From: Patescibacteria group bacterium UBA6489 | Lineage (GTDB): Bacteria; Patescibacteriota; Gracilibacteria; BD1-5; UBA6164 | DNA length: 24,526 nt | Assembly: GCA_002435385.1 (NCBI GenBank) | Contig: DJMN01000047.1 | Span: 1 to 24,526 of the forward strand | Reading direction: 5' to 3' | Shown: in pieces, positions 1-8,174 of the stretch | Position numbering within the stretch: the stretch's first letter is position 1 | Layout of the letters: the number at the start of each line of letters is the position of its first letter | Notes under the pieces: model-generated | Seen by the model: only the letters and a program-made list of their open reading frames with translations | What the model was told of the DNA's origin: nothing | The model's database searches: none | Position numbers and translations under genes: made by a program

Positions 1-318
1 GGACCGTGTCTCAGTTCCATTGTGACTGATCATCCTCTCAGACCAGTTATCCGTCATAGCCTTGGTAAGCCTTTACCTCACCAACTAGCTGATAGAATGT
101 AGGCTCCTCCCCAAGCAATAAATTTTTACTCCGAAGAGACTATCCGGTATTAATCCACTTTTCAGTGGGCTATCCCTGACTTGGGGGCAGATTCCAACAT
201 ATTACTCACCCGTTCGCCGCTATCCATTATTAGCAAGCTAATAACTTCCCGCTCGACTTGCATGTGTTAGGCGCACCGCTAGCATTCACCCTGAGCTAGG
301 ATCAAACTCTTTTAAACT
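1..318 (-). rRNA. 16S ribosomal RNA, 5' part (partial)
   Basis: The complement carries the 5' domain of small-subunit rRNA. AGAGTTTGATCCTAGCTCAG (one mismatch to the universal 27F primer site) lies at about 291-310, followed by the ACACATGCAAGTCGAGCGGG block, GGCGAACGGGTGAGTAA, and ACTGAGACACGGTCC at the left edge. The mature 5' end is set near 318 by analogy with E. coli and is not exact. The remainder lies beyond the left edge. Two promoters with a leader of about 100 nt lie upstream. The 27F mismatch is of a kind often seen in Patescibacteria. Confidence 0.97.
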
Positions 319-381
319 TGATTTTATATTTTTTTGAGTTTTCCTAGATCTTTAGAATCATTTTTTCTAATATACTGTTTA

Positions 382-392
382 TTTTAAAGAAC
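382..392 (-). promoter_or_regulatory. boxA-like antitermination site in the rRNA leader
   Basis: On the minus strand the leader reads GTTCTTTAAAA, close to the boxA consensus TGCTCTTTAA bound by NusB/NusE (S10) in rRNA antitermination. It sits downstream of both promoters and about 65-70 nt before the 16S 5' end, where boxA is expected. One short motif in an AT-rich leader is weak evidence. Confidence 0.35.
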
Positions 393-416
393 TTTTCTTG
401 TTGCTTCTCATTTCTA

Positions 417-475
417 AAAGCCGCTTTATTCTATAAAATTAACTTCCTTTGTCAAAAGTTTTTTTTATTTTCTTT
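417..475 (-). repeat. rRNA promoter repeat, copy 1 (proximal)
   Basis: This is an exact 59-base direct repeat of 555-613, offset by 138 bases. It includes the full -35/-10 promoter, the GC-rich discriminator and an upstream A-tract (on the minus strand). Confidence 0.95.
428..455 (-). promoter_or_regulatory. rRNA promoter P2 (proximal)
   Basis: On the minus strand TTGACA (450-455) is separated by 16 bases from TAGAAT (428-433), followed by an AAAGCGGC discriminator. A run of A lies directly upstream, resembling an UP element. A GC-rich discriminator is typical of stringently controlled stable-RNA promoters, and here it stands out in a very AT-rich region. Confidence 0.8.
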
Positions 476-554
476 TCCAAGTAAGTTAATCTCTGTTTTT
501 ATGAACTATATTAAAAGTTTTAAATATAAACTTTTAACTTTACCTCTTATTTTT

Positions 555-613
555 AAAGCCGCTTTATTCTATAAAATTAACTTCCTTTGTCAAAAGTTTT
601 TTTTATTTTCTTT
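555..613 (-). repeat. rRNA promoter repeat, copy 2 (distal)
   Basis: Second exact copy of the 59-base block at 417-475. The flanks diverge immediately outside the repeat, so the identity is confined to the promoter itself. Confidence 0.95.
566..593 (-). promoter_or_regulatory. rRNA promoter P1 (distal)
   Basis: It has the same elements as P2: TTGACA at 588-593, a 16-base spacer, TAGAAT at 566-571 and the GC-rich discriminator. It starts about 55 bases after tRNA-Met, so the tRNA cluster and the rRNA may be separately initiated. Confidence 0.8.
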
Positions 614-649
614 CTAGTAGTTAATTAATACTTTTAAACAAGCTTAAAA

Positions 650-725
650 TGGTGGGCCTGGTTGGAATTGAACCAACGACCAATCGGTTATGAGCCGACT
701 GCTCTAACCCCTGAGCTACAGGCCC
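650..725 (-). tRNA. tRNA-Met (CAU)
   Basis: A 76-nt cloverleaf with encoded CCA. The acceptor begins GGGCCTG, and the anticodon loop CTCATAA is flanked by GTCGG/CCGAT. The T-arm loop is TTCAATT. The fold resembles elongator tRNA-Met, but a tRNA-Ile2 with a CAU anticodon (lysidine-modified) cannot be excluded. It is the last tRNA of the cluster before the rRNA promoters. Confidence 0.93.
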
Positions 726-838
726 AAGCTAAAGCAAATAATAAAATCTAAGACAATAGGTGTTATTATAATTTTTCTTAATAACCTTATTTATTACCTT
801 TCGTCTTAATTTTTTTATTGCATTAAGGGGAATTAGAA

Positions 839-930
839 TGGCGGAAGAAGAGGGATTCGAACCCTCGGAATCCGATAAAAGATTCACTCCCTTAGCAGGG
901 GAGCCCTTTCAGCCACTCAGGCATCCTTCC
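839..930 (-). tRNA. tRNA-Ser (GCU)
   Basis: A 92-nt class II tRNA with a long variable arm and encoded CCA. The anticodon loop CTGCTAA is closed by CTCCC/GGGAG. Acceptor strands GGAAGGA and TTCTTCC pair fully with one G-U. The discriminator is G, as usual for serine. It decodes AGC and AGU. Confidence 0.95.
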
Positions 931-947
931 TGGCTTTTATAATAAAA

Positions 948-1037
948 TGGCGGAGAGATAGGGATTCGAACCCTAGGAGTACCGAGGCACTCAACGGTTT
1001 TCAAGACCGTCGCTTTCGACCACTCAGCCATCTCTCC
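948..1037 (-). tRNA. tRNA-Ser (UGA)
   Basis: A 90-nt class II tRNA with encoded CCA. Anticodon loop CTTGAAA lies between ACGGT and ACCGT; it decodes UCA and related UCN codons. It should not be confused with the recoding tRNA-Gly(UCA), which is not in this window. Immediately upstream on the minus strand, TTTACA, 18 bases and TATAAA form a possible promoter. Confidence 0.95.
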
Positions 1038-1090
1038 AAAACTATTTTATAGCTTTTAGCATTTAGAAATGTAAAAGAGCAAAACATAAA

Positions 1091-1129
1091 TTTTAGTGAC
1101 TAGCTTGTTTTAAGGACTAATCACTAAAA
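1091..1129 (-). repeat. Inverted repeat between tRNA-Asn and tRNA-Ser
   Basis: TTTTAGTGA (1091-1099) pairs with TCACTAAAA (1121-1129) around a 21-base loop. Its place between two co-oriented tRNAs suggests a terminator or processing signal, but the stem is AT-rich and lacks a clear U-tract. Confidence 0.35.
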
Positions 1130-1142
1130 GTTAAAATTTATT

Positions 1143-1217
1143 TGGCTCCCCCGACTGGATTCGAACCAGTGACCAAATGGTTAACAGCCATCTACTCTAC
1201 CACTGAGCTACGGAGGA
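1143..1217 (-). tRNA. tRNA-Asn (GUU)
   Basis: A 75-nt cloverleaf with encoded CCA. Anticodon loop CTGTTAA is closed by GATGG/CCATT, and the acceptor TCCTCCG pairs with CGGGGGA. The T-loop is TTCGAAT. First tRNA downstream of typA in transcription order. Confidence 0.95.
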
Positions 1218-1292
1218 ATATATCAATTAATTAGCGAGAAGAATTTTATAATTATTTCTTCTAAAGTCAAATTTTAAATTAACTTTTTTTCT

Positions 1293-1330
1293 TCATATAT
1301 TCCCTATCGTTAATAATAGGGAATATATGA
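1293..1330 (-). terminator. Strong hairpin downstream of typA
   Basis: Perfect 15-bp arms (1293-1307 and 1316-1330) surround an 8-base loop. It lies 36 bases past the typA stop and before tRNA-Asn. On the typA strand the hairpin is followed by A-rich rather than U-rich sequence, so it could be a 3'-stabilising or processing hairpin instead of an intrinsic terminator. Confidence 0.5.
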
Positions 1331-1365
1331 GGAATTTTAATATTTTCTTTTAATTTTAAATGTTT

Positions 1366-3165
1366 TTACTTAGCTCTACTATTTTTCTTTCTTTCAGTTT
1401 CTGTTAAATACTTTTTTCTTAATCTTATAGATTCTGGTGTGACTTCCACATATTCATCATTACTTATATAATCTATAGCTTCTTCTAATGTCATTATCTT
1501 AGGAGGTGTTAATCTTAGTGCCTCATCAGCACCAGAGGCTCTCATATTTGTAAGTTTCTTATTTTTTGTAGCATTTACTGTTAAATCTTGTCATTTTGAA
1601 GATTCTCAAATAATCATTCATTCATATATATCAGTAGCTGGATGTACAAAAATAGTTCCTCTATCCTGAAGGTTAAATAATGAATATGCCATAGTTTTTC
1701 AATTTTCCATAGATATCATAGATCATACTTCTCTTTTTTCAATAGGTCCTTTATGTGGAACATATTCTTCAAATGAACTTGAAAGTAGTCATTCTCATTT
1801 AGTAAGTGTCGTAAATTCTGATTTAAATCACAATAATCATCTTGTTGGAACTAGGAATTCTAAATTTGTTATATCATTTTCATCTAGCATATTTACCATT
1901 TCTCATTTTCTTTTTCAAAGTGCTGCAATTACTGAACCTGAAAATTCAGATGGAACTGAAATTCAAACTCTTTCTATTGGTTCCATTTTTTTCCCATTTT
2001 CTTCATGCATTATAACTACTGGTGCTCATACTTGTAATTCATATCATTCTCTTCTCATTGTTTCAATCAGAACTGACAAGTGTAATTCTCATCTACCTGA
2101 AACTACATAATTTTCACTAGAATCGAAATCTATTTTTAATCACACATTCATTTCTAATTCTTTTTCTAATCTGTCTCTTATTTGTCTAGATGTAACAAAT
2201 TTTCATTCTCTTCATGCAAATGGAGAGTTGTTTACTAGAAAATCCATTTTTAAAGTAGGTTCGTCTATTGTTATATGTGGCATTGTTTTTACATCTGCGT
2301 TTTCTGCTATTGTTTCTCATACAAATATATCAGAGATTCCTGCTATTGTAATAATATCTCAAGCTATAGCTTCTTTTACCTTAACTTTTTCTAGTCATTC
2401 ATTTGTAAGTATTTCTGTTATTTTTGCCTTTCTTTGTTGTCAATTATTATCTGTAACTATTACATCTTGTCCTACTTTTATTTTTCATTCATAGATTCTT
2501 CCTATTCATAGTCTTCATAAGAAGTTGTCATATCATAGGTTTGCTATTTGCATTCTAAGTGGTTTTTCTGAAAGGTTTGGTGCTTCTGGAATTTTTTCCA
2601 TAATCATATCAAGAAGTGGTGTCATGTCTTTTAGATCATCTCACATTTCTCTTATTGCTTTTCATTCTCTAGCTATAGCATAACAAACTGGAAAATCTAA
2701 TTGTTCATCTGTTGCTCCTAATTTAGCAAATAGGTCAAATAATTTATCAACAACCCAATCTGGTCTAGAAGTTGGTTTGTCTATTTTGTTTATTACTACT
2801 AATGGTTTTAATCATAGTTCTAATGATTTTTTTAATACAAACTTAGTTTGTGGCATAGGTCCCTCGTATGCATCTACTACTAGTACTACAGAGTCTATCA
2901 TTCTAAGTACTCTTTCTACTTCACTTCAGAAGTCAGCATGTCATGGAGTGTCTACTATATTTATTTTGTTTCATTTGTATCTGATACTTGTATTTTTACT
3001 ATAAATAGTAATTCATCTTTCTTGCTCTTGAGCATTGCTATCCATTACTCTTTCTTGTATTCAAACTCTTTCGTCAAAATCGTCACTTATTTTAAGTAAT
3101 TGGTCTACTAGTGTTGTCTTTCCATGATCTACATGGGCAATGATAGCTATATTTCTAAAACTCAT
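1366..3165 (-). CDS. typA: TypA/BipA ribosome-associated GTPase
   Basis: A 599-residue translational GTPase of normal family length. It is an EF-G-like factor that binds ribosomes and helps 50S assembly and stress adaptation. The G1 motif AHVDHGKT is at residues 10-17, the effector ERGIT around 49-53, and DTPGHADFG at 72-80; both glycines of the latter that flank HADF are encoded by TGA. Further on come GPMPQTK and, near the C terminus, TNMRASGADEALRLTPP, the TypA hallmark. The protein ends in the basic stretch RLRKKYLTETERKK. The start is ATG at 3165 because homology to the family begins at RNIAIIAHVDHGKT; no Shine-Dalgarno sequence is visible. It is divergent from the lipoprotein gene at 3301 and precedes the tRNA/rRNA block. 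Confidence 0.97.
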
Positions 3166-3243
3166 ATATTTATGGGTAAATTTCTAAAAGTGTGGGGATT
3201 ATATGGATAAAAATAGGAAAGTAAAGTTTTTGTTTAAAAAACA

Positions 3244-3271
3244 TTGACTAAATTAAATATTAACTTATTAT
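3244..3271 (+). promoter_or_regulatory. Promoter of the small lipoprotein gene
   Basis: TTGACT (3244-3249), a 16-base spacer and TATTAT (3266-3271) lie 29 bases before the ATG at 3301, in the divergent gap with typA. Confidence 0.6.
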
Positions 3272-3300
3272 AGTGTTATTAATTTAGTAGTTAATTATAT

Positions 3301-3735
3301 ATGATGAACAATATATTAAAAAATACCTGAATTTTTTTATTATCAACTGCCATTGCTTCATGCACACCTCCAAAAGAAAAAACTGCAGCAGAAATAGCAC
3401 AAGAAAATATTGGAATTAGAAAGTATTATGTAGAAGAAACTGCTAAAATTCTTTGTAAATTCCCTACAGTTGACTTCACCTTAGATAAAACAACATATAA
3501 TTGGGTATATTGAGGCTTACATAACTCATCTTACATAGAACTAAATACAACAAAAACAACAGTAACAGATTCAGTACACAGAATATATATAGATAATCTA
3601 TATAACAGATCTGGGGTTGAAATTGTAGCACTATTAAATTTACAAATTGATACAATAAAGGAAATGACTTATGATTTAATGAGAACTTCTGAGTGCATAC
3701 TTCCTGATTGAGCAAAAGTAAAAATTTCAAAATAG
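3301..3735 (+). CDS. Putative small lipoprotein, unknown function
   Basis: A 144-residue protein that I do not recognise. The N terminus has a short polar start, a hydrophobic stretch (IFLLSTAIAS) and a cysteine at about residue 20 (context AIASC). This fits a lipobox, though the stretch is short. The mature part is Lys/Glu/Thr-rich without obvious repeats or motifs; two further cysteines (in ILCKF and SECILP) could form a disulfide outside the membrane. Several TGA glycines occur, including one in the signal region. The next in-frame ATG, at 3304, is an equally possible start. It has its own promoter and ends two bases before a perfect palindromic terminator shared with rpsR. Confidence 0.75.
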
Positions 3736-3736
3736 T

Positions 3737-3800
3737 ATAAACGAAACATAAAAAATAGCATTGAATTTAAATTCAATGCTATTTTTTATGTTTCGTTTAT
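3737..3800. terminator. Perfect 64-base palindrome, bidirectional terminator
   Basis: Arms 3737-3768 and 3769-3800 are perfectly complementary over 32 bases with no unpaired spacer at the centre. Each arm holds a tract of about six A or T outside a GC-containing core (AGCATTGAAT), so transcripts in either direction end in a hairpin followed by U. It begins one base after the TAG of the lipoprotein gene and its last base overlaps the rpsR stop codon. Confidence 0.92.
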
Positions 3801-4021
3801 TACCCTTCATAATTTGGATCGAATCCTTTAACAAAAGGTATTAGAGCCATAGTTCTTGCTCTTTTTATAGCTTTTGCTAATTTCTTTTGGTTTTTTAATG
3901 ATACTCATGAGTAGTATCTAGGAATAATTTTACCAAATTTTGTTAGATATTGTTTTAATAGGTCTACATTTTTGTAGTCTATGTTTTGTCCTTCTAATGG
4001 ACACTTAGTATTTTTAGTCAT
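3800..4021 (-). CDS. rpsR: 30S ribosomal protein S18
   Basis: 73 residues, the usual S18 length. S18 binds the platform of the 30S subunit next to S6. The sequence has the early cysteine (KCPLEG), IDYKNVDLL, the PRYYSGVSLKNQKKLAKAIKRAR core and a C terminus ending in IPFVKGFDPNYEG. The glycine of YYSG is TGA. It is last in the rpsF-ssb-rpsR operon, and its stop codon lies at the edge of the shared terminator. Confidence 0.97.
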
Positions 4022-4110
4022 AATAATTGTTTTTAAAAATAAATTTTGGATTATAGAATCAAAACCTTATAGGTACTGATAATTTATTAACTTAGCTTAA
4101 GTTTTATTAA

Positions 4111-4500
4111 TTAAAACTTGTCATCATCTAGATCTTCAAATTCCCCAGCGTCTCCTTCATCAAAATCAGATCTTTTATTTAAAAATATTAGATTAGATAT
4201 AACAATTTCTGTTTTATAAACTTTTTCTCCATCCTCTTTTTCTATAATTCTTGTTTTTAATCTTCATTCTGCATAAACAAGCTTTCATTTTAATAAAAAT
4301 TTTTCTACTCTTTCAGCTAAACCTCCCCAAGCAACACAGTTGTGAAATTCTGCTTCTGATTTGTTATCACCTTCATTAGTTTTAAAATATCTATTAGTAG
4401 CTATAGTGAAAAGAGCTAATTTCTTACTATTTTCAGTTTCCTTTATCACAGGATCTTTTGTTACATTACCAATTAATATAACTTTATTAACTGTTCTCAT
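4111..4500 (-). CDS. ssb: Single-stranded DNA-binding protein
   Basis: 129 residues. The N-terminal OB fold starts MRTVNKVILIGNVTKDP and carries LALFTIATNR, FHNCVAWGGLAE and a later GKLVYAEGRLKTR segment; the glycines in the last segment are TGA. The short linker leads to an acidic tail ending DDDKF, a variant of the DDDIPF tip that docks partner proteins such as exonucleases and DnaE clamp-loader components. The tail lacks the usual penultimate Pro. It lies between rpsF (27-base gap) and rpsR (89-base gap), the classic arrangement. Confidence 0.97.
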
Positions 4501-4527
4501 ATCGTCAAAAAATTAAAAAATTAAAAA

Positions 4528-4815
4528 TTAAGAACCTTGTTTAACAAACATGTATCTCCATATATCTTGGTTTAGATTGAAAATTCCGTTTATTTTTTCA
4601 ATAGATGTACCATCCATTTCTAGTTCAAATAGAACATAAAACCCTTTTTCAGATTTATTTATCTTGTATGCCATCTTTTTTTCTCCCCAAATGTCCTCTT
4701 TTGTTATTTTTGCAGATTCTTCTGCTAAAGTGCTTTTTACACTTTCTAGAACTGATTTGTTTTCATCCTCTGATAAAGAAGGATTGATTATCAGCATTAA
4801 TTCATAATTAACCAT
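4528..4815 (-). CDS. rpsF: 30S ribosomal protein S6
   Basis: 95 residues. It begins MVNYELMLIINPSLSEDE and has the ferredoxin-like S6 pattern, including DIWGEKKMAYKINKSEKGFY and the C-terminal NLNQDIWRYMFVK. S6 pairs with S18 on the 30S platform, which explains the shared operon. It is one of the few genes here with a clear ribosome-binding site (AAAGGA, five bases before ATG). A promoter and a leader hairpin lie upstream. Trp is written TGG, which argues against UGA = Trp. Confidence 0.97.
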   Translation of the reverse strand: MVNYELMLIINPSLSEDENKSVLESVKSTLAEESAKITKEDIWGEKKMAYKINKSEKGFYVLFELEMDGTSIEKINGIFNLNQDIWRYMFVKQGS

Positions 4816-4832
4816 AATTCCTTTGGATTATA

Positions 4833-4858
4833 TCTTTGTAATTTAAGTTTTACAAAGA
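4833..4858 (-). promoter_or_regulatory. Leader hairpin upstream of rpsF
   Basis: A 9-bp perfect stem (TCTTTGTAA/TTACAAAGA) with an 8-base loop lies in the rpsF 5' UTR, 17 bases before the start codon. Many bacteria have an S6:S18-binding leader here that represses the operon. Location supports that role, but I could not confirm the conserved CCG-containing loop of the known motif. Confidence 0.35.
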
Positions 4859-4895
4859 AGGATATAAAATAAAAGCTTTCAAAAAAGCCCACAAC

Positions 4896-4923
4896 ATTTT
4901 ATAAAATAATCACTTATTGTCAA
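4896..4923 (-). promoter_or_regulatory. Promoter of rpsF-ssb-rpsR
   Basis: TTGACA (4918-4923), a 16-base spacer and TAAAAT (4896-4901) face leftward about 80 bases before rpsF, leaving a leader long enough for regulation. They lie in the divergent gap with era. Confidence 0.7.
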
Positions 4924-5009
4924 AAAGAATTGATAAAAAAGCAAAAGTTATTAACTTAATAGAGAAATTCGTAATAAAAAATTATTATTTTAAAATACTT
5001 AATAAAAAT

Positions 5010-5912
5010 ATGAAAGAACTAAATTTAAAAGATATTTTAGATAATTCTAAAGAGTTAAAAAAGAAAAAAGTCTGATATGTAGCTATTGTTTGAAGACCAA
5101 ATGCTGGAAAATCTACTTTTATAAATACTCTTATTTGAGAAAAAGTATCTATAGTAACAAATGTTCCTCAAACTACTAGAAATAAGATATTGGCAGTTTA
5201 TAATGATACAGATAGTCAAATAATATTTTTTGACACTCCTTGAATTCATAAAAGCACAAAATCTTTTAATGAAGAGATAAATGCTCAGGCTATAAAATCT
5301 TTTAAAGATGCTGAGCTTGCTCTATATTTCATTGACTCTTCTAGAAAAGTTTGAGATGAAGAAAAATATATAGAGGAGCTTATAAAAGATTTAAGTATTC
5401 CTGTTTTTAAGGTTTATACAAAAATTGATTTAACTCCTCAGATAGAATTAAAGGAAGAGAAAAATAATTTTTTTATTTCTTCTCAAACAAAAGAATGATT
5501 CGATGTCTTGCTAGAAAATATCAAAAAACTTTTAGAAATCTGAACTACATTTTTTGAAGATGATTTTTATACAAAACAAAATATATTTTTTAGAATTAGC
5601 GAAATTATAAGAGAGAAGGTTTTTAATTATACAAAAGAGGAAATTCCTCATAGCATATTTGTAAATGTTGATGAAGTGGATGATCAAAAAGATATATTAA
5701 AAATAGTAGCATATATTTATACTGAGAGTACTAGTCAAAAATATATAGTAATATGAAAATGATGAAACTTGATAAAGAATATATGAAAGGATGCTAGAAT
5801 TGAATTGGAAAAAATTTTCGGCAAAAAGGTATTTTTGGCTTTAAGGGTAAAAACAAAAGAGAAATGGAGAAATGATAAAAAATTTGTAGAAAAAATGTTG
5901 AATAGGGGGTAG
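5010..5912 (+). CDS. era: GTPase Era, 16S rRNA maturation factor
   Basis: 300 residues. Era binds the 3' end of 16S rRNA and promotes 30S assembly. After a Lys-rich N-terminal lead of about 21 residues come G1 GRPNAGKS (28-35), VPQTTRN (52-58, switch I), DTPG (75-78) and a G4 motif TKID in place of the usual NKxD. The C-terminal KH domain carries VIGKGGNLIKNIGKDAR. TGA supplies the first glycine of G1, the DTPG glycine and most KH-loop glycines. ATG at 5010 is the first start upstream of the homology; no Shine-Dalgarno sequence is seen. The stop TAG directly touches the palindromic terminator. Confidence 0.96.
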
Positions 5913-5960
5913 AATAAAGAAATAAAAAAGCTCTATATAGAGCTTTTTTATTTCTTTATT
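5913..5960. terminator. Perfect 48-base palindrome, bidirectional terminator
   Basis: Arms 5913-5936 and 5937-5960 are fully complementary. The core AAAAAAGCTCTAT/ATAGAGCTTTTTT gives hairpin plus U-tract in both directions. The palindrome starts at the base after the era TAG and its right end overlaps the stop codon of the convergent thioredoxin-fold gene. Confidence 0.92.
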
Positions 5961-7119
5961 AATTACATTGTGGTGCAGAACCTGTAGTATCGGTTGCCTC
6001 AATATCTGTTTCACATCAACTCAAGTCTTCATTATAGTTACAAAACTTTTCTTGTATATCTGCAGCATAAATTCATCAGAATTGATATTTATTATTAGCT
6101 AGCCAAGTTGGAGAAGCTCCTATCATTAAAGATTCTGCTATTTTAATATCTTCTTCTAGAAGTTTAGCTCATTCTCCAGAAGTTGTACAAGAACTTATTT
6201 TATCAAAGTCTAGTCATGCCTTCTCAACAGATTCTTTAGGTGTTTCACTTACTCTTCAATAGTTATCTGCTTTTCCATATCTTATTGCAGAATATTTTAC
6301 TAGTTCTTTTATTCAATATTTTTCCTTTATACATAGTTGTCTTATATCTTCTTGAACTTCAGTTACTCAATGTAGAGATTGAAAATCATCTTCACTATAT
6401 CCAGTTCCTGTTTTATTAGCGATGTAGTGGATATCTAATTTATAGTCTTCTCAAAATTTTTCTTCTAAATCAGATAAAGCTTTCATTGCTAATTCTCAAT
6501 AAGGACAATATCACATAACAAACAAATCTAGAGTATTCTTAGTTTCTTCTCTACAAAGAAGACTTCATAAACATCCTTCATCCTCACAATCTACTTTTGA
6601 ATTACCGTCATCATCTATTCAGTTGTCACATATCTCAGCAAACGGATCAAAAGAACTTCATACTTTTAATTTATATTCTCATGAATCCATTGGTGCTAAA
6701 AATTTAGTTATTGCTCCATCTGGATCTTCTATTTCTTTTGTTGAAAAAATTATAGCTGGTAAAAATTCAATTCCGTTTTCTTTTATATAATCTTTAACTC
6801 ATTCATCTGAAAAGTCTTTTTTTACATATTCAGCATGAGATAGGAATGGAACCGTTTGCAACTGACTTTCTAAATAAGCGAGATTACAGTCTTCACATCT
6901 CTTATCATCTATAAGAGTTATAGTTAAATCTGTTAGTTGTTTTTGTTGAGATCAAGATGCCTCTATATTGTTCTCAATTCAATTATTATCTACTTGCGAT
7001 ACTTCTTTGGTTCACATCTTTTTTCATAAGAAAAAAGCTAAAATAGCTATTATAACAAGTAATACAATAACAACTATGTACAAGACATTGTTATTATTTT
7101 CTTTTTTTTCTCCAAACAT
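5959..7119 (-). CDS. Membrane-anchored thioredoxin-fold protein with CPYG motif
   Basis: 386 residues. An N-terminal membrane segment (about 12-31) anchors it with the bulk probably outside the cytoplasm. A first thioredoxin-like part contains CEDC (75-78) and a LPAI stretch. A Cys- and Asp-rich loop at about 164-183 (CDNGIDDDG...DCEDEGC) resembles the MopE-type calcium-binding repeats of bacterial surface proteins. A second, DsbA/GILT-like part has CPYG (205-208, Gly by TGA) and a probable cis-proline in GASPTW (about 334-339). It likely makes, breaks or shuffles disulfides in exported proteins, or is a metal-dependent redox protein; the exact reaction is unknown. The tail is Cys-containing (EDLSGCE, PQCN). 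It converges on era, with tRNA-Arg upstream. Confidence 0.85.
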
Positions 7120-7188
7120 AATTAGATATTTAAAAAATAAAAATACACAAAGTATTATAATAATTAAAACCCTTTTCCCTAATTTAAA

Positions 7189-7263
7189 TGGTATCCCCAG
7201 CTGGAATCGAACCAGCATCTACCCCTTAGGAGGGGGTTATTCTATCCATTGAACTATGAGGAC
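7189..7263 (-). tRNA. tRNA-Arg (CCU)
   Basis: A 75-nt cloverleaf with encoded CCA. Anticodon loop CTCCTAA is closed by ACCCC/GGGGT. Acceptor GTCCTCA pairs with TGGGGAT with two G-U pairs, and the T-loop is TTCGATT. It decodes AGG, a common Arg codon in these genes. Confidence 0.94.
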
Positions 7264-7353
7264 ATATTTATGTAATTAATTATTTCATAATACAAGCATA
7301 GTAAGGCATATTTTATTTAAAAATATTTTTTTGCAACATTTAACTAATATAAA

Positions 7354-7391
7354 AAATTTACCTATACTTAAAATTAGGTATAGGTAAATTT
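7354..7391 (-). terminator. Terminator of the HTH/coiled-coil gene
   Basis: A 14-bp perfect stem (7354-7367 with 7378-7391) and 10-base loop lie 17 bases past the stop codon. Read leftward, the hairpin ends in a run of six T, as in an intrinsic terminator. Confidence 0.8.
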
Positions 7392-7407
7392 ACTTTAAAA
7401 ATTTAGT

Positions 7408-8064
7408 TTATATTTTTGAGAACCAAACTACAACCATGGTTGCAAATAATATTATAGTAAATGTAAGTAATATATAATTAGTTCTTTTTTCGTATCTAAG
7501 CTTTTTTTTGAGTGTTTTTTTGTATGTATTTAGTTGTTCAACTTCTTTGCTTAGATATCATCTTGACTCTTCAAGAAGAAATTGAGATTTTTTAAATTCT
7601 ATTAAGCTTATAGAATTTTTAGCTATTTCTTCTGCTCTTCCTAATTTTATAGATAGGTTTTGAATAACATCATCTTTTCTATTTATTTCCTCTCTTAAAT
7701 CATTGTATATTGTTTCAAGAGAATTCTTTTTCTCTATAATTGTTGTTGTACTACTTTGAACTTCAGTTTCTGGTTCCTCTATTATTTCTTTCATATGTTC
7801 TTTTTTACTATCTCATTTTTTTATCTCAACTTTTGTTTTTTCTTTCTTTTCTTCTTTTTCTTCTTTTTTCTTTGGAATAATTACTTCTTGTTTGTTTTCA
7901 TCTCAACTAGACATAAGCTTTTCTATATCTTCTTTATGTATAAGAATAGTTTTTCAATCCTTTTTTATTCTAAGTTTTCCTGATTTTATATATCTGTCTA
8001 CACTACGAGTAGACAAATTTAACATTTTTGAAGCTTTTTTCCTTGTTATTTTATAGTTTTCCAT
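7408..8064 (-). CDS. HTH/coiled-coil protein with C-terminal membrane anchor
   Basis: 218 residues, family not recognised. The first 50 residues look like a MerR/excisionase-type helix-turn-helix: ITRKKASKMLNLSTRSVDRY followed by GKLRIKKDGK and a LIHKEDIEKL closing helix. A Lys/Glu-rich, low-complexity linker follows (about 60-100), then a coiled coil (about 120-190), and a single transmembrane helix near 196-214 with a very short tail. This tail-anchored layout would hold a DNA-binding domain at the membrane; a role in chromosome tethering, septum placement or membrane-linked regulation is inference only. A near-palindromic box just upstream may be its operator. Confidence 0.75.
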
Positions 8065-8083
8065 AAGATTAATTTAATTTTAA

Positions 8084-8098
8084 ATCTTATGTTAAGAT
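8084..8098. promoter_or_regulatory. Near-palindromic box upstream of the HTH gene
   Basis: ATCTTA-TGT-TAAGAT forms perfect 6-base half-sites around a 3-base centre, 20 bases before the ATG at 8064. A one-mismatch copy is at 9017-9031, upstream of the neighbouring gene. It could be an operator for the HTH protein, or the -10 region of its promoter. Confidence 0.4.
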
Positions 8099-8174
8099 AA
8101 TAAAAATATAAAACTAATCAAATTTTTTATTATTTTACTTTTGACTTTTAGTCTAGACATTATCAAATTTAAAC

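Larger units (their letters stand above)
319..649 (-). other. rRNA operon leader and promoter region, no protein gene
   Basis: This 331-base stretch between tRNA-Met and 16S rRNA holds no convincing reading frame. It contains two copies of a 59-base promoter block, a boxA-like site, and otherwise very T-rich spacer (as read on +). Both promoters face leftward into 16S rRNA. No tRNA or further conserved RNA was recognised. Confidence 0.75.

Noticed and set aside
417..613. Direct repeat as a CRISPR or insertion-element remnant
   Set aside because: There are only two copies, with no regular spacers, no terminal inverted repeats and no associated genes; the content is a complete promoter.
948..1037. 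tRNA with TGA at the anticodon as the recoding tRNA
   Set aside because: Anticodon UGA reads UCA serine codons. The recoding tRNA would need anticodon UCA.
2228..3004. Plus-strand hydrophobic frames across 2228-3004
   Set aside because: They lie antisense to typA, which is conserved along its full length.
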